The notes under the pieces were generated by a model, which worked only from the letters and a program-made list of their open reading frames with translations, had not been told where the DNA came from and ran no database searches. The translations under genes were made by a program, and so were the position numbers. A DNA stretch of 64,000 bases. Origin: Cymodocea nodosa. Its lineage: Eukaryota; Streptophyta; Magnoliopsida; Alismatales; Cymodoceaceae. Positions 51,133 to 62,901 of this stretch are shown here, piece by piece (position 1 is the stretch's first letter; each line of letters opens with the position of its first letter). The stretch lies in contig CM072336.1 of assembly GCA_036874045.1 (NCBI GenBank), forward strand, positions 2,190,001-2,254,000, read 5' to 3'.

Positions 51133-52796
51133 TTTTTCTAACCGTATCTGGGTATGTATTTGCTCTCACATTGGCTAAAATCCTATTTAATTGTACTACA
51201 ACATGTTTTCTTAAAAAATAATAACATAAATAATCATATTCTACTTCCTATTTTTAGAGTTCAGACAAATTTATATTCCCTTTCTCTGTAAGATTTTCCT
51301 AAAAAATCTTGGTCTGTGCGATGTTCTCCTCTTTTTTGTGGTTCCAGGGAAGGCGGATTTTCAATTCATCTAAACAGCTTGATAAATGCTTAAAATAGGC
51401 TGGAGTATTTGAAGAAGATACAACTTTGCAGCTTTCGAAATCAGTGTTTCTAACAACTTTTAGGCATAACAAATAAATTAATATATTGAAACAAGTTCAT
51501 GTGAAAAATAGCTTCGGCTTCCGCTTTTCAAGAACAAGTGGATCTCGATGATCATTATCAAATGCTCGCTCAAGTGCCTTAAAATAGATCTTAGGAATGT
51601 TTTGTTAATAGAATGTGGATTGACAACATTTTGAGGACAGCTTGCGGTGTGAATTGCTGTTGATCAATTTTGATATCTACTAAATAGAGCGCTTATTTCA
51701 CCTTTAGCTGTCCCGAAGTATAAACTAAAATACCTAACCTACTCTTGGAATTTCTCCTAATCCCCTCTGGTTCGCATAAATTGGATGGTGTGCTGAAAAG
51801 CCTGAAATGGTAGAATTGTGAACACTTCAGCTTTTGGAATTATTTCTATCGTGGCTGTGTTTTATGAAGTTCTTTTTTTCATTTCCTTAGTAAATATGGG
51901 CAAAAATCCCACGCTACAATGAATCCTGTCACTGTATAAAATACAACAATAATAACAAGATGGGGTCGATCATGTCAATGCTCAAATATTTGATTAATTA
52001 CATAAATTTAAATTTTTCCTTACAATATCTAGTCAAATAGATTTAGTCCTTTCTATATTTTTTAAAAATTTTCTAACCAGTGCATCTTTTGAATGTTTAG
52101 GCATGATAAATCTATTGGCAGAAATGATCGGTCGAATATAGCCATTTTCTTTAAGGATCTTTTTATTTATTATCAGGATTATCATTGGTAAATATGTATT
52201 TATGTTTTTAAAATAAAATCTGTGTTTATTTTCATATCTTATGAAATCTAATTCTTGTCTAGAATATTGTACTAGTTAATAATGGTAAATTAACATTCAT
52301 TTAGAACTTTGTATGAAATATCTTTTTTTCCTTTTATTCACTGATTTACCACCTACATGCGGCACGTCTACCAATGCACCACCACCACCTTCTCGTCTTC
52401 TCCTCCTCCCACTTAAGGTTTAATTTAATCATTTTTCATGTAGTTTAAAGTGATAACCTGGAGTAATTTAGATATTCCAATAAAAATGATTAATCTTGGA
52501 TTTTGAGAGGAAATAACAGGATATGTCTTAAATTGACATATATGATAGTGTAACATTTTAAAATAACACAAATAATTTTTTTTAATATTGGCGATAAGTT
52601 TCAAATATAGGACATTCTTTGTACTTTTAAACCTCCCAAGGAAAGGTCAACCATGTTGTTGGTCATTACAGTTTTTCTCTTTTATATTGTTTCTTTGGGT
52701 AAATTTATGTTGTATATCTTTGAGCAAAGAATGTATCTATGGATGCCTTTGTCTTTGGAAATTTATGTTTCGGCTGTTCGTAAAGAGTTGCTATTA
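51133..52796. other. Intergenic region after EAF7-like gene
   Basis: The first few hundred bases are likely 3' UTR. The rest is AT-rich, with no frame that resembles a protein. The frames at 52588-52892 overlap each other in different phases and look like chance. Confidence 0.5.
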
Positions 52797-53082
52797 TCAA
52801 TATTTTTCATTATTCGACTTGAACGTTGCTCGTTGGTGTCAGAGCTCCTTTGTTATCCAATAAAATTGACTCAACAATTGCTATTTCATTAGTACTTTTT
52901 TTTATCTCTTGTTTCCAATATCTTGTTATTGGTAGATTTCTATGGGTGTATCATTAGTGGATTCTAGCGACGTTCTTCTTCAATAATTAAAACAAAGGTT
53001 TGTTGGCGTTGTCGGCAGACCATAGAGTCCTTCGCCATTACTTCTACATAAAGTAGAGTCCTTCACCATTGTTTCTACGTAA
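52797..53082 (+). repeat. Partial 5' LTR of the gypsy element
   Basis: From ATCAATATTT onward this matches 56640-56889 with substitutions: ATTCGACTTGA, CCAATAAAAT, TCTTGTTATTGGT, AACAAAGGTTTGT and CTTCACCATTG all occur in order in both. Near its end it has a short duplication (AGAGTCCTTC...TCTAC twice). The divergence points to an old insertion. Confidence 0.85.
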
Positions 53083-53084
53083 GG

Positions 53085-53096
53085 TGTTATCAGAGC
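53085..53096 (+). other. Primer-binding site, initiator Met tRNA type
   Basis: TGTTATCAGAGC differs by one base from TGGTATCAGAGC, the usual primer-binding site complementary to the 3' end of plant initiator methionine tRNA. It lies directly after the 5' LTR, as expected. Confidence 0.8.
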
Positions 53097-53114
53097 CTGC
53101 AGTCAAGCATTGGC

Positions 53115-54090
53115 AATGGTGCAACCAGTCATAGGTGAGGAGATTGATCAGATCCGCCACTCGCTCGAGCACCTTACAACCTTGGTGACGCAACTCATCG
53201 AAGCTCAGAATGGTTGTCACGATCGCCACAATTGAATTGATTGCTGCATTCCTCACGCCCCTCCTCACACAAACCAACAGGACGACGACTCTTCCAATGA
53301 CGAGAAACAATGGCATGGACAACATGACACGTAGCACAAAACTTGTGATGTCATCGTAGACGAAGGAAGCATCGACAACATTATTTCGTGCATGGTAGTT
53401 GAAAAGCTTGGATTGTCAACCATCAATCATCCTCAACCGTACCAGATCGACCGGATCTGACGTGGACATACCACTCTATTGGACAATGTTATTTTGACAT
53501 TGTCATCTTCGCTGTCATCGACATGGATGCATGCCATCTTATTTTAGGATGACCTTGATAGTACGAAGTCGACGTCATGCACCACAAAAGGGGGAATGTG
53601 TATGTCATCTAGGATGGAGGAGTGCGAGTCAAGCTTATATCGTTATTTGAGGATCATGACAAGTGTCTACAGCTAAAGCATAACTTCTTGGTGATCGAAG
53701 CTGCCTCATTTGTACAAGACGTGAATCATACACCTGAGGCCTACGCCTTGGTTTTGAAAAACAATAGTATTGATTCACAATATATTCTCCCATAGGTTTA
53801 TATTTTATTACAAAATTTTAAATCACTCTTGTCGTAGGAATCCACGAAGGGGCTGCTGCCTATGTGTGACATACAATACCACATCAACTTGGTGTCAGGC
53901 TCATAATTACCAAACCTTCCCTATTATCGCATGAGCTCGATGGAGGCGTCCGTCCTGTAAGGGTAGGTCGACGACTTGGTGTGCCACTGTTTGGTTCGAC
54001 CAAAGCCTTTGCCCTTATGTCATCCTCGCTTTCTCATCTCAAGGAAAAATGGTGAGTGACAGATGTGTGTAGATAGTCGTCCTATCAATA
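53115..54090 (+). pseudogene. Gypsy gag start and protease remnant
   Basis: The stretch opens with a short frame (MVQPVIGEEIDQIRHSLEHL) like a gag N-terminus, which stops soon. Most of gag is missing. Near 53350-53450 a protease-like piece reads VDEGSIDNIIS followed by VVEKLGL, where gypsy proteases of this group have DGGS; the catalytic pattern is altered. Stops are frequent. Confidence 0.65.
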
Positions 54091-55130
54091 AGATCATGAT
54101 TAAATATCGCTTTCCCATCCCACAGTTGGACGACATGTTGGATATGCTTGTCAGTGTGTAGATCTTCTCCAAACTTGACCTCAAGAGTGGTTACTGTCAA
54201 ATCCGCATTTGTGAGGGCGACAAATGGAAAAGAACTTTTAAAATAAAGGAAGGTTTGTATGAATGGTTAATAACGTTATTTGGTCTTTCTAATGCACTTA
54301 ATACTTTTATGAGTTTAATGACATGGGTGCTTAAACCACACATTGGTCGTTGCATTGTTGTTTACTTTGATGACATTTTCATATATAGCCAAAATGAAGA
54401 TGAGCACTTACTACACTTAAGGGACGTCCTTTCCTCTCTTCACCATCACTCCTTATATTTAAATGCAAAAAAATGTCAGTTCATGACCTCACAACTCCCT
54501 TTTTTTGGGTTTTGTCATCAACTCTCAAGGCCTACATGTGGATAATAGCAAAATTAAAGCTCTCAAAGCATGGCCAAGACCCACCTCTATCAGTGAAGTC
54601 TAGAGTTTCCCTGGACTTGCTACCTTTTACTGCAGATTTATTGCACATTTTAGCAGTATTGTGGCACCCATAACAAATTCTTTGAAAAAGTGCAAGTTTC
54701 ATTGGAGTAGGGAAGTAGACAAAAGCTTCCATTTGATTAAGGAAAAATTAAGCACCACCCTTGTTTTAGTACTTCCCGATTTTTGGAAGGTGTTCAAAAT
54801 GGATTGTGATGCTTCCTTCTCTGGCATTGGCACCATGCTATTTCAGGAAGTTCGCCCAATTACGTATTTCAGTAAGAAACACTTGGAAACTGGCCAAAAA
54901 TGGACCACCTATGAGGTCAAATTTTATGCAATTATCTGAGCTGTTAAGAATTGGGAGCGCTACCTTATTCAGAAAGAATTTGTTCTTCAAACTGATCATC
55001 AAACACTCAAGATTCTCAATCAATCAACAACCATTAATCACATGCACGCCTGATGGGTTTCCTTTCACCAATGCTTTACATTCGTTGTCAAACACAAGAC
55101 GGGGAAACTTAATAAAGTCACCGACACCTT
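54090..55130 (+). pseudogene. Gypsy reverse transcriptase and RNase H remnant
   Basis: The reverse transcriptase begins in the part before 54180 ([15 protein letters not shown]) and continues through [16 protein letters not shown] and [20 protein letters not shown]. The EGLYEWL block resembles the CRM/Reina side of plant chromoviruses. RNase H starts near 54790. A frame change near 54540 and stop codons such as that at 54938 disable it. Confidence 0.85.
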
Positions 55131-56445
55131 GAGTCGACAGGGTTGCCTTATTTCCACCATGCACATAGAAACTTCAAGCTTTGATCATGTCAGAGATCTC
55201 TACAAAGATGACGTTGATTTTAAAGATGTGTGGGACCGTTGCTCCCAATCACTTCCTACAACTAATTTTCTTTTGCAGGAGGGGTTTCTTTTTCGATACA
55301 ACCAACTTTGCTTCCCCTCTTCCTCCTTACGAGATAAGTTAGTGAGGGAAGTTCATGTAGGCGGCTTGGGAGGACACCTTGGCCGCGACAAGACCATCGC
55401 CTCCTTAGAGGCACGATTTTACTGGCATCAATTGAAGAGGGACGTTGCTCGCTTCGTGCGATGTTACCCTATCTGTCAGGTTGGCAAGGGACAGTCGCAA
55501 AATATTGACTTATATACACCATTGCTCGTGCCACAAGCATCGTGGGTCGACATCTTGATGGACTCCATCTTGGGCCTTCCAAGAACACAAAAGGGTTTGA
55601 ATTCTATTTTTGTTGTGGTTAATCGATTTTCTAAAATGGCCCATTTTATTCCTTACAAGAAGACCATGAATGCAAGTAACGTTGTCACGTTCTTCTTTCA
55701 AGAAGTTGTTTGTTTGCATGACATCCCACATTCAATCACATATGATCGAGACTCACGTTTCCTGTCCCACTTTTGGAGGACTCTTTGGTGGTGTTTCAAC
55801 ACGTCTTTGAATTTCAACTCCACTTGTCACCTTTAGATGAATGGACAAACGAAAGTGGTCAATCGTTTGCTGGGCAACCTTCTTCACGCCATCTCTTGCG
55901 AGCATCCAGAACAATGGGATGAGGCCATCGCGTAGGTTGAATTTGCATACAACTGCATGGTTAACAGATCCACTGTTAAAGCTTCGTTTGTAGTTGTATA
56001 CAGTTGTCTTTCGTCCCATGTTGTCGACTTCGCTCCTCATTCAACTGCTAACAAAATTTTCGACGACCTCCTCGCTTCCATTTGTAAGATCCATCAAGAA
56101 GTGCCCTCTCACCTGCACCATGCCAACACTGCATACAAGATTGACACTGATTGACATCGACGCCATAAAACCTTCAATGTTGGTGACTAGGTCATGGTGT
56201 TCTTACGAAAGGATCGCTCTCTAGCTGGAACATACAACAAACTCAAGAATAAATGGTACGACCCCTGTTGCATTCTTCGCCGCATCAATGACAATGCATA
56301 TGCCATTGATATTCCACCATCCTTTTCAATCTCTTCTACTTTCAATGTAGTGAACATCTTCGTGTACCATCCCCTAGAGTCCCATGATCTTGGTGGTCGC
56401 TCAAGGTCGAGCTCTTCTAAGGTGGTGCCACCTGATAGAGGATAG
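55129..56445 (+). pseudogene. Gypsy integrase remnant
   Basis: The zinc-binding N-terminus, the DDE core and the C-terminal part are recognisable over three frames. The first open stretch runs 235 codons from 55129 and carries GHLGRDKT, CYPICQVGK and DIPHSITYDRDSRFLSHFW. A stop at 55834 and another near 55935 interrupt the core. No chromodomain can be read after the C-terminal block. Confidence 0.88.
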
Positions 56446-56639
56446 TTATGCTTTGTGCATATTCCTCCACCAACCCTTGACTTCCAGGCCCCAACTTAGG
56501 AAGGTGGAACGTTGAATCTGCACGTGAATGCGTTCGTATCAACTAGCATTAAAACGTACATTGAAGATGCCAACTTGGAAAGCACCTCTCCGAAAGGTGT
56601 TTGCAATGAAAGTTGAGCCATTACAACGACGTCCAAGTC

Positions 56640-56889
56640 AACCATCAATATTTCCTATTCTTCGACTTGAGCGTGTCTGTCTTACTGTTGGTGTCCAATA
56701 AAATCAGCTCAACGATTGTTGTTTCATTGGCAGTTCTCTTTGTCATTTCTTGTTTCCAGTATCTTGTTATTGGTGGATTTCGATAGGTGTATCACTGGTG
56801 GATTCCAGCAATGTTCTTCAATGATAAAAACAAAGGTTTGTCGGCATTATTGACAAGCCATAAAGTCCTTCACCATTGCTTCTACGTAA
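56640..56889 (+). repeat. 3' LTR of the gypsy element (recognisable part)
   Basis: This matches the partial 5' LTR in order and direction. A purine-rich stretch (GGAAGGTGGAACG) near 56498-56511 may be the polypurine tract, in which case the 3' LTR begins near 56511 and the 5' LTR has lost about 130 bp. The LTR ends TCTACGTAA at 56889, where copia gag sequence begins without a gap. Confidence 0.8.
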
Positions 56890-57600
56890 AAGAGGTCGAG
56901 GACATTCAAATCATGGACAAAACGATTATAATGGTCATAGTTCAAAATAAAATACCAATGATGTTCAAGATCAAGAGCAAGGAAGAATGAACTCCAACCA
57001 TCATGGTCGCTTCTCTAGTTGAAGAAGGGAAAGACAAGATAAGTCTAATGCAGAATGTTATACATGTCTCAAGTATGGACATTATTCCTACGAGTGTAAG
57101 TTTCATGTGGAATGTTATATATGTCACAAGTATGGACATTATTCTTGTAAGTGTAGAAGTAAAGTAACCACTCAATCAACCAATTATACGCAGGAAGAAA
57201 ATGAAGAAGAAGGTGAATACACCCTCTTAATGACAGTCGACGATAACAACACATCAAAATCATGCACGTGGTTGCTAGACATAGGATGCACTAACCATAT
57301 GTGTGGAGACAAGACATTATTTGTTAAGTTGGACAAGTCAATCTACTCTTCAGTAAAGTTTGCTGATCATGGTATTATACCTATTTATTGGTAAAGGAAG
57401 GATTCTAATCAAAGCTAAGAATGGTGATCATAAATATATTTCTGATGTTTTGTTTATACCAAGTGTGAAGAATAATCTACCAAGTTTGGGCCAATTAATG
57501 AAGATTGGATGTGACCACAACATAAGGATAATTCTCTTATTATTCTTGACAAGGGAGGTGCACGGCACAACTAACAAGGAGTCGCGTATTCCAAGTTAAT
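56890..57600 (+). pseudogene. Copia gag C-terminus and protease remnant
   Basis: The gag part has an arginine/glycine-rich start and two CCHC zinc knuckles, CYTCLKYGHYSYEC and CYICHKYGHYSCKC, one after the other. The protease follows as WLLDIGCTNHMCG and VLFIPSVKNNLPSLGQLMKIG. The active-site triplet is Asp-Ile-Gly where Asp-Ser-Gly or Asp-Thr-Gly is usual. A frameshift near 57390 divides the protease. Confidence 0.85.
57053..57166 (+). repeat. In-frame 57 bp tandem duplication of a zinc knuckle
   Basis: GAATGTTATA begins at 57053 and again at 57110, and the following bases agree closely through AAGTATGGACATTATTC. The period of 57 bp is 19 codons, so the frame is kept and gag gains a second CCHC unit. 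Confidence 0.85.
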
Positions 57601-57639
57601 ATTTCTCATGATGTTTACACTTGTTATAATGTTGTGATG

Positions 57640-58815
57640 ACATATGAATCTTGGTTGCAGCACCTACGCTTTGGTCATTTAAATTTTCGAAGTTTGAAGC
57701 TACTTTCTTAACAAAATATAGTTGAAGGGCTATCAATGATACATCATCTTGAGCAACTATGTGAAACTTGCACTCTCGAAAAGTAAACTCAACATCTATT
57801 TATATTTGGTTGTAATTAACATATAGCACAACTACTAGAGATCGTGCATTTAGATGTGTGTGGGCCAATGAGTGTTGTCTTAAATGGTAACGAGTACTTC
57901 CTCACTTTTATTAATGTTCTTACAAGGAAATTATAGGTCTATTTTTTTCGACAAAAATATAAAGTTTTTAGATTCTTTAAGACCTTCAAAAGGCATTTGT
58001 AGAGAAGTAAAGTGGTTATTTTATTCAAGTTCTCCAAACTATTGGTGGTGGTGAATATGCATCTAATGGGTTCAAGCATCAGATCACATTTCCATATACT
58101 CTTTTCAACACATTGACGTTGTAGAGCAAAAGAATAGGTTCACAATGGACATGACTCGAAGTATATTAAAAGCTAATGATATACCAAATTATTTTTGGAC
58201 TAAAGTTGTATTATGTTCAATTTATTGCTAAATAGGTTGCCAAAAATGCACCTTAAAAACATCACACTAGTAAAAGCTTGGAGTGACTGCAAATCGAACG
58301 TCAAACATCTCAAAGTGTTTGATTCAGTTGCTTATGTGCATGTTCCAAAACAAACAAGAACCAAGCTTAATGATTGAAGAGAGAAAACAATATTAGTTAG
58401 CTATATGTGTGGTGGTTGTAAGTTGTTTAATCCAATCACAAAGGAGGTTGTTGTGAACTGTGATGTGGTGATTTGTGAAGAAGAAACATGGTGTTGGAGT
58501 GATAGTGACCTGATGCAGAATCAAACCATCATGCAACCTCTATACATACTTGAGATAAATATTGCTAGTCCTACCATGGACACCACCGACACCCAATGTG
58601 ATGCATTATGTGATGCGGTAAATGAAGAGGCATGCATGTTGGATAAACACATGCAACATGATGAAGACCATGCGAACCACACCATAATTAGTGTTCCAAT
58701 TGAGAACACGAGGAACTCTCAATCAAACACTCATGTTAAGCGACCAAGACGGCGACAACAACCAATCACCTTGCATGATTATGAGATAAGATCAGATAAC
58801 TTAGTTAAATGATGA
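57640..58815 (+). pseudogene. Copia integrase remnant
   Basis: The pre-integrase part reads HLRFGHLNFRSLKLLS near 57660. The zinc-binding cysteines follow as CETC, and the core begins HLDVCGPMSVVLNGNEYF near 57850. The part near 58090-58400 follows the end of the core in broken frames. The open frame at 58405-58812 is the linker between integrase and reverse transcriptase, starting with the usual 'KAYKLFNP'-like block (CKLFNPITKEVVVNCDV). Confidence 0.8.
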
Positions 58816-58879
58816 TGGAGACTTGCACCTTGCCATGTTTACAACTTGTGAGCCAACATCTACTATTGAAGTTTTGAGG

Positions 58880-59625
58880 GATCCAAAATAATTAAAAGCT
58901 ATGCATGATGAATTGCATGCAATTGAAAGAAACCAAACATGGGAGCTTACAAAACTATCATCCAATTATAAAACTATTGACATCAAGTGGGTTTTCAAAA
59001 TTAAGAAGAAATCAAATAATGAAATTGAGAAGTAGAAAGCAAGACTTGTAATAAATAGCTTTGAACAAGAATTTGGCAAGAATTACTAAGTATTCTCACC
59101 TGTCACATGTATGGAGACTGTTAGGTTAATCATTGTCATCGTTGTACATTGTCAATGAAACATCTATCAAATGGATGTTAAGGAACCTCTAAGATTTATA
59201 AAGAATGACCAAGTAAATAAAATATATTGTTTAAAAAAGGCATTGTATAAGCTTAAACAAGCATTGTGTGTATGGAATCAATGTATTGATTCATTCCTTC
59301 TCGCTGTTAGGTTTGAAAGAAGTTCCTCTAATTATGCTATTTATATAAGGGTCATTGATCACAACTTGTTGTCAGTGGGTTTTTATGTTGATGACTTCAT
59401 CTTCACAAGAAATAATATTGGATTGATAGAGGAGTTCAAAGACTAAATGATTCACAAGTTTGAGATGAGAAATCTTGGTCTCATGTCACATTTCCTTGGT
59501 TTGGAGATGTATCAAAGAATTGATGGAAAAAGCATGCCATGTAGTTATTGAAAATGTTTCAAATAGGAGAATGCAATCCTACAAAAACACCACTTGAAGT
59601 AGGTGTGAAAAGCTCTTGTACCATG
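58880..59625 (+). pseudogene. Copia reverse transcriptase remnant
   Basis: The part near 58900-59010 holds the start of the domain (ELHAIERNQTWELTKL, IKWVFKIKKK). The piece at 59171-59446 has the MDVK start, YCLKKALYKLKQALCVWNQ and YVDDFIFTRNN with the catalytic YVDD. About 20 residues between MDVK and the IYCLKKALY block look deleted or replaced. The frame ends in a stop at 59446, and the copy is broken off near 59615. Confidence 0.85.
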
Positions 59626-62195
59626 TGCTTTAGGGTAAAAATGTATTATTATTCCTTAACCTTGTATAGTGCTTATATATATAGAGGTTTGTTTAGAATG
59701 AAAAAGTGCATAATATTAATAATTAAATAATAGTTAATTGCATAATATTTAGCTTATCATATGAGAATTAAATCATTATGTTATAATTACACTATTATAT
59801 ACCTTAATGAAAGAATCTACATAATTTCAAAGAATTAGTGTTAATTAAGTATATTTTTTGAAATGTCGGTGAATTATAGGCGTTGTAATTCCTAAGTATT
59901 TGAAATGTCTATTATTTCAAAGAGTTATATTTCATGTATCGGATAATTATATTTTGAACGCTTAAAGAATACTTTATTATTTCATGAAGGACACATGCTG
60001 TAACCTTAATACATAACTTAAGTGAATTTTCAGTAAGTTAGATGCTAACTATCTGAAATGTGTCTGAGCATTAGATAGTTAAGTTTGTAAACATCTGAAA
60101 TACCTTTTTTATCATAAAACTTACTGAGGTCACGTGTCGTGATCTAGAAACTTGACTTAAGTTATTTTTCAAAAGGTTGGGTGCTAACTATCTGAAATGT
60201 ATATAAGTTTCGGATACTTATAGTTTGTAACTATCCAAAATATCTTTTATTCGTAAGTTAGAATTGCGCACGTGTTGAATTTAAATGCTTTATTATGTTA
60301 CGTGAGCTGCATATGTTTAACTCGTTAAGTTAGTATAACTATACGTGTTGAATTACTTGAATATATATTAAGGTAACACATTGTGTTAATGTTATAAGCT
60401 TGTAAGTTATTTATTTATTACATATGTTTTATAGTTAAGTCAACGAAGAAAGTTCGTTGAGTTACGCTAACTCTACGAACTAGTTATTTTCTAACATGCT
60501 ACTGTAGTAGTTGTAGAAAAAGGAAATTCGAAGAAAAATCATGATTGTACGTATTACGCAAGAATTAACTCGTGGAATGAAGAAAAAATCACCATCATTG
60601 ATACGAATGAAGGAAATCCAACCGAACATTTAGGCAGAAGTAGTTACTATTGAAAGAAATATAAAAAAAGAGGAGAAAGATGAAGAAAGTGTGTGTGAAG
60701 GTGGAGGATCGTGCTAACTACAAGAAACGTTGGAAGTTCCCTGAAGCTCCACAACACCACCAAAATCATCAACTATCAGATGTTTGTAAGGATACTTTCT
60801 AGATATTGAGTCGATTCTGAGCCAAACATAGTGATTGACAACCACTGTGAGGAGTAATTGCGTCACAAGAAGGGAAGCCATTTTCACCAAGTACCAACTT
60901 ATATCTCAAGAGATTGTAAAGCTTCTAGCCTTGGTTTTGGGTTGATGCTAATATATTGAAGAGGAGATCAACTTACACATCTTAATTTGCGATTTTATAA
61001 AGAGAGAAGTTAAAATTGTAAGTGATTAAGTTTTCAATGGTGTAATCATGTTGTATGTAGTGATAGAAGTTTTTACTATCGATAGAGAATTTTTACATTT
61101 CATCTTTCATTCAACTTCAAGAACATATCAAAACAAAAATACCAAAAAACTAATTATTTGTGTTTACATTTAGTATTTATGTGCTGTATTGTTTGTTTTG
61201 TATCGTGATTAATGTTGTCATTGTTAGTATTGTAAATGTTTAGTTGATTCAGAAAATAGAAAATAATTTTATAGATTACTAAAATTGATTCATACAAAAT
61301 ACTAAATTTTTTTAATAGTTACTGTTCGAAATATTTGAATATTAGTGTTGATTAATGATAAATATTAGATTAATTAACATTAAAAAGCTTAATTGATGTT
61401 ATTTACATTATGTAGAATCACCCTGGATGGTCGAATTACTCTGTGAATAACAACATTTAATTGGAAGTTACTAGGTAAGCTCGTGGAGCTAACTTAAGTC
61501 TACAAAAATAGTCCGTTGAGTTAACTATAACTTCATGAATTAAGTTCGTTGAATTAACTGTAAATCAATAAAGAGCTTAAGTGAACACATATAAACTCTA
61601 GTATAAAAATCAAAATAATACCTAATTCTTACTCAATCTCTGTGAGATCGACCTGTACTTGCATATAAATACAATATACACTATGCACTTGCAGTTAAAA
61701 ATACAAATTGGACTTAATATCTAATTTGTGTGAAAAATTATTTGTTTATCTTAAAAGAATTTATTAATATATGCATAAAAATAAATCAAACAAGTTCTCT
61801 AAATAGACAAATTTTGATTTAACTTCACAAACAACCATAAACAAGGTTACAAGAGACATCAATTACAAAAATACTCATATAGTACTGGGCCACATAATAG
61901 ACCTAATAAACCATACAATAACCCTAATACTAAGTTTCCATCCTTTTTCTCTCTTTCAAGTATTTTTTTCAATTTTTATTTATAGATTAATATTTTTACG
62001 TTTTGTTTTAAGGTTTTCATTGGCAAGGAATCCAACATCTAAGAATTTTGCAAGATTGTTTACTAATTTCAAGGCATTATTGTTGTACTTCAAATAATTT
62101 TTTGTGCTCCAACACACTAGTTTCAAAGTATGTTGTGTTTAATGTCACAAATGTTTAAAAATTAGATTTAATTGTTTTTAGATGTTTATTGTTGT
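59615..62195. mobile_element. Foreign non-coding insert inside the copia element
   Basis: Copia coding sequence stops near 59615 (GVKSSC) and resumes near 62195 (KNGDDALVN), exactly where the reverse transcriptase passes into RNase H in intact copies. The 2.5 kb between has no frame of more than 60 codons. It holds tandem repeats at 60016-60290 and, near 61640-61715, a stretch resembling plant LTR ends (ATCGACCTGTACTTGCA then TGCACTTGCAGTTAAA). It is best seen as a non-autonomous LTR element or solo LTR; edges are approximate and no target duplication was identified. Confidence 0.6.
60016..60290 (+). repeat. Imperfect tandem repeat, about 139 bp, 2 copies
   Basis: The unit starts ACTTAAGT at 60016 and 60155. 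Both copies share GTGCTAACTATCTGAAATGT (one base different in the first), a GTTTGTAA followed by ATC(T/C)(G/A)AAATA, and a CACGTGT near the end. A more decayed third copy may precede 60016. Confidence 0.7.
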
Positions 62196-62900
62196 TTAAA
62201 AAATGGTGATGATGCATTAGTCAATCTGATGCACTTTAAACAAATTGTTGGAACTTTGAGGTATCTTAACCACACAAGACTAGACATCACATATGGAGTT
62301 GTTGGTTTAATTAGTAGGTACCTTGAATATCCACAACTGTTTTACATGCAAGTTGTAAAAAGAATCATGAGGTATGTAAAAAGAACTTATAATCATGGTT
62401 TATTCTATAAGCTATCTATTACAAACAATCTGATTGAATATTCAGATAGTGATTGGGGTGGCAACATAGATGATCAGAAAAGTACAACAAGTTATTCTTT
62501 CAGATATAGATTCACTAGTTTTTCATGGTTATCAAAGAAACAAGCTAGTGTTGCACTCTCAACATGTCAAGTAGAATATGTGACTACAACATCTTGTGCA
62601 TGTCAAGCTTTTTGGTTAAAACAATTGGAGTTTTAGCTTCCATTTAGTTCATCAATGAAGATTTTTATTGATAATATATCAACAATCAATCTTGCAAAGA
62701 ATCCAATCTAACATGGAAGAAGTAAGCATACTGGGATAAGGTTTCATTTCGTACATGATCAAGTGCAAAAAGGTGAAATAGAGTTGATTTATTGTAAGTC
62801 TGAAAATCAAGTAACAAACATCTTCTCCAAGCCATTGAAATATGATACATTTATTAAGTTCAAGAAGATGTTGGGAGTGATTAAAGAACCAGGTGAGAAT
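62172..62900 (+). pseudogene. Copia RNase H remnant
   Basis: The frame at 62172-62636 begins in the insert and enters copia sequence at KNGDDALVN. It has VGTLRYLNHTRLDITYGV, the YSDSDWGGNIDDQKSTTSY block and WLSKKQASVALSTCQVEYV, all standard for copia RNase H. A stop at 62634 ends it early. Later pieces in other frames match the usual C-terminus (HVHDQVQKGEIELIYC-like) up to about 62880. Confidence 0.85.
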
Positions 62901-62901
62901 T

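Larger units (their letters stand above)
52797..56889 (+). mobile_element. Degenerate Ty3/gypsy (chromovirus-like) LTR retrotransposon
   Basis: The order is partial 5' LTR, primer-binding site, short gag start, protease, reverse transcriptase, RNase H, integrase and 3' LTR. Integrase following reverse transcriptase marks the gypsy order. Visible pieces include the YFDDI catalytic box near 54365, the RNase H start near 54800 (MDCDAS), the integrase zinc finger with GHLGRDKT and CYPICQVGK near 55370-55480, and the core start SWVDILMDSILGLPRTQ. The integrase C-terminal part near 56200-56380 has GTYNKLKNKWYDP. Stops and frameshifts break it many times, so it cannot be active. It lacks the first part of its 5' LTR. 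Confidence 0.9.
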
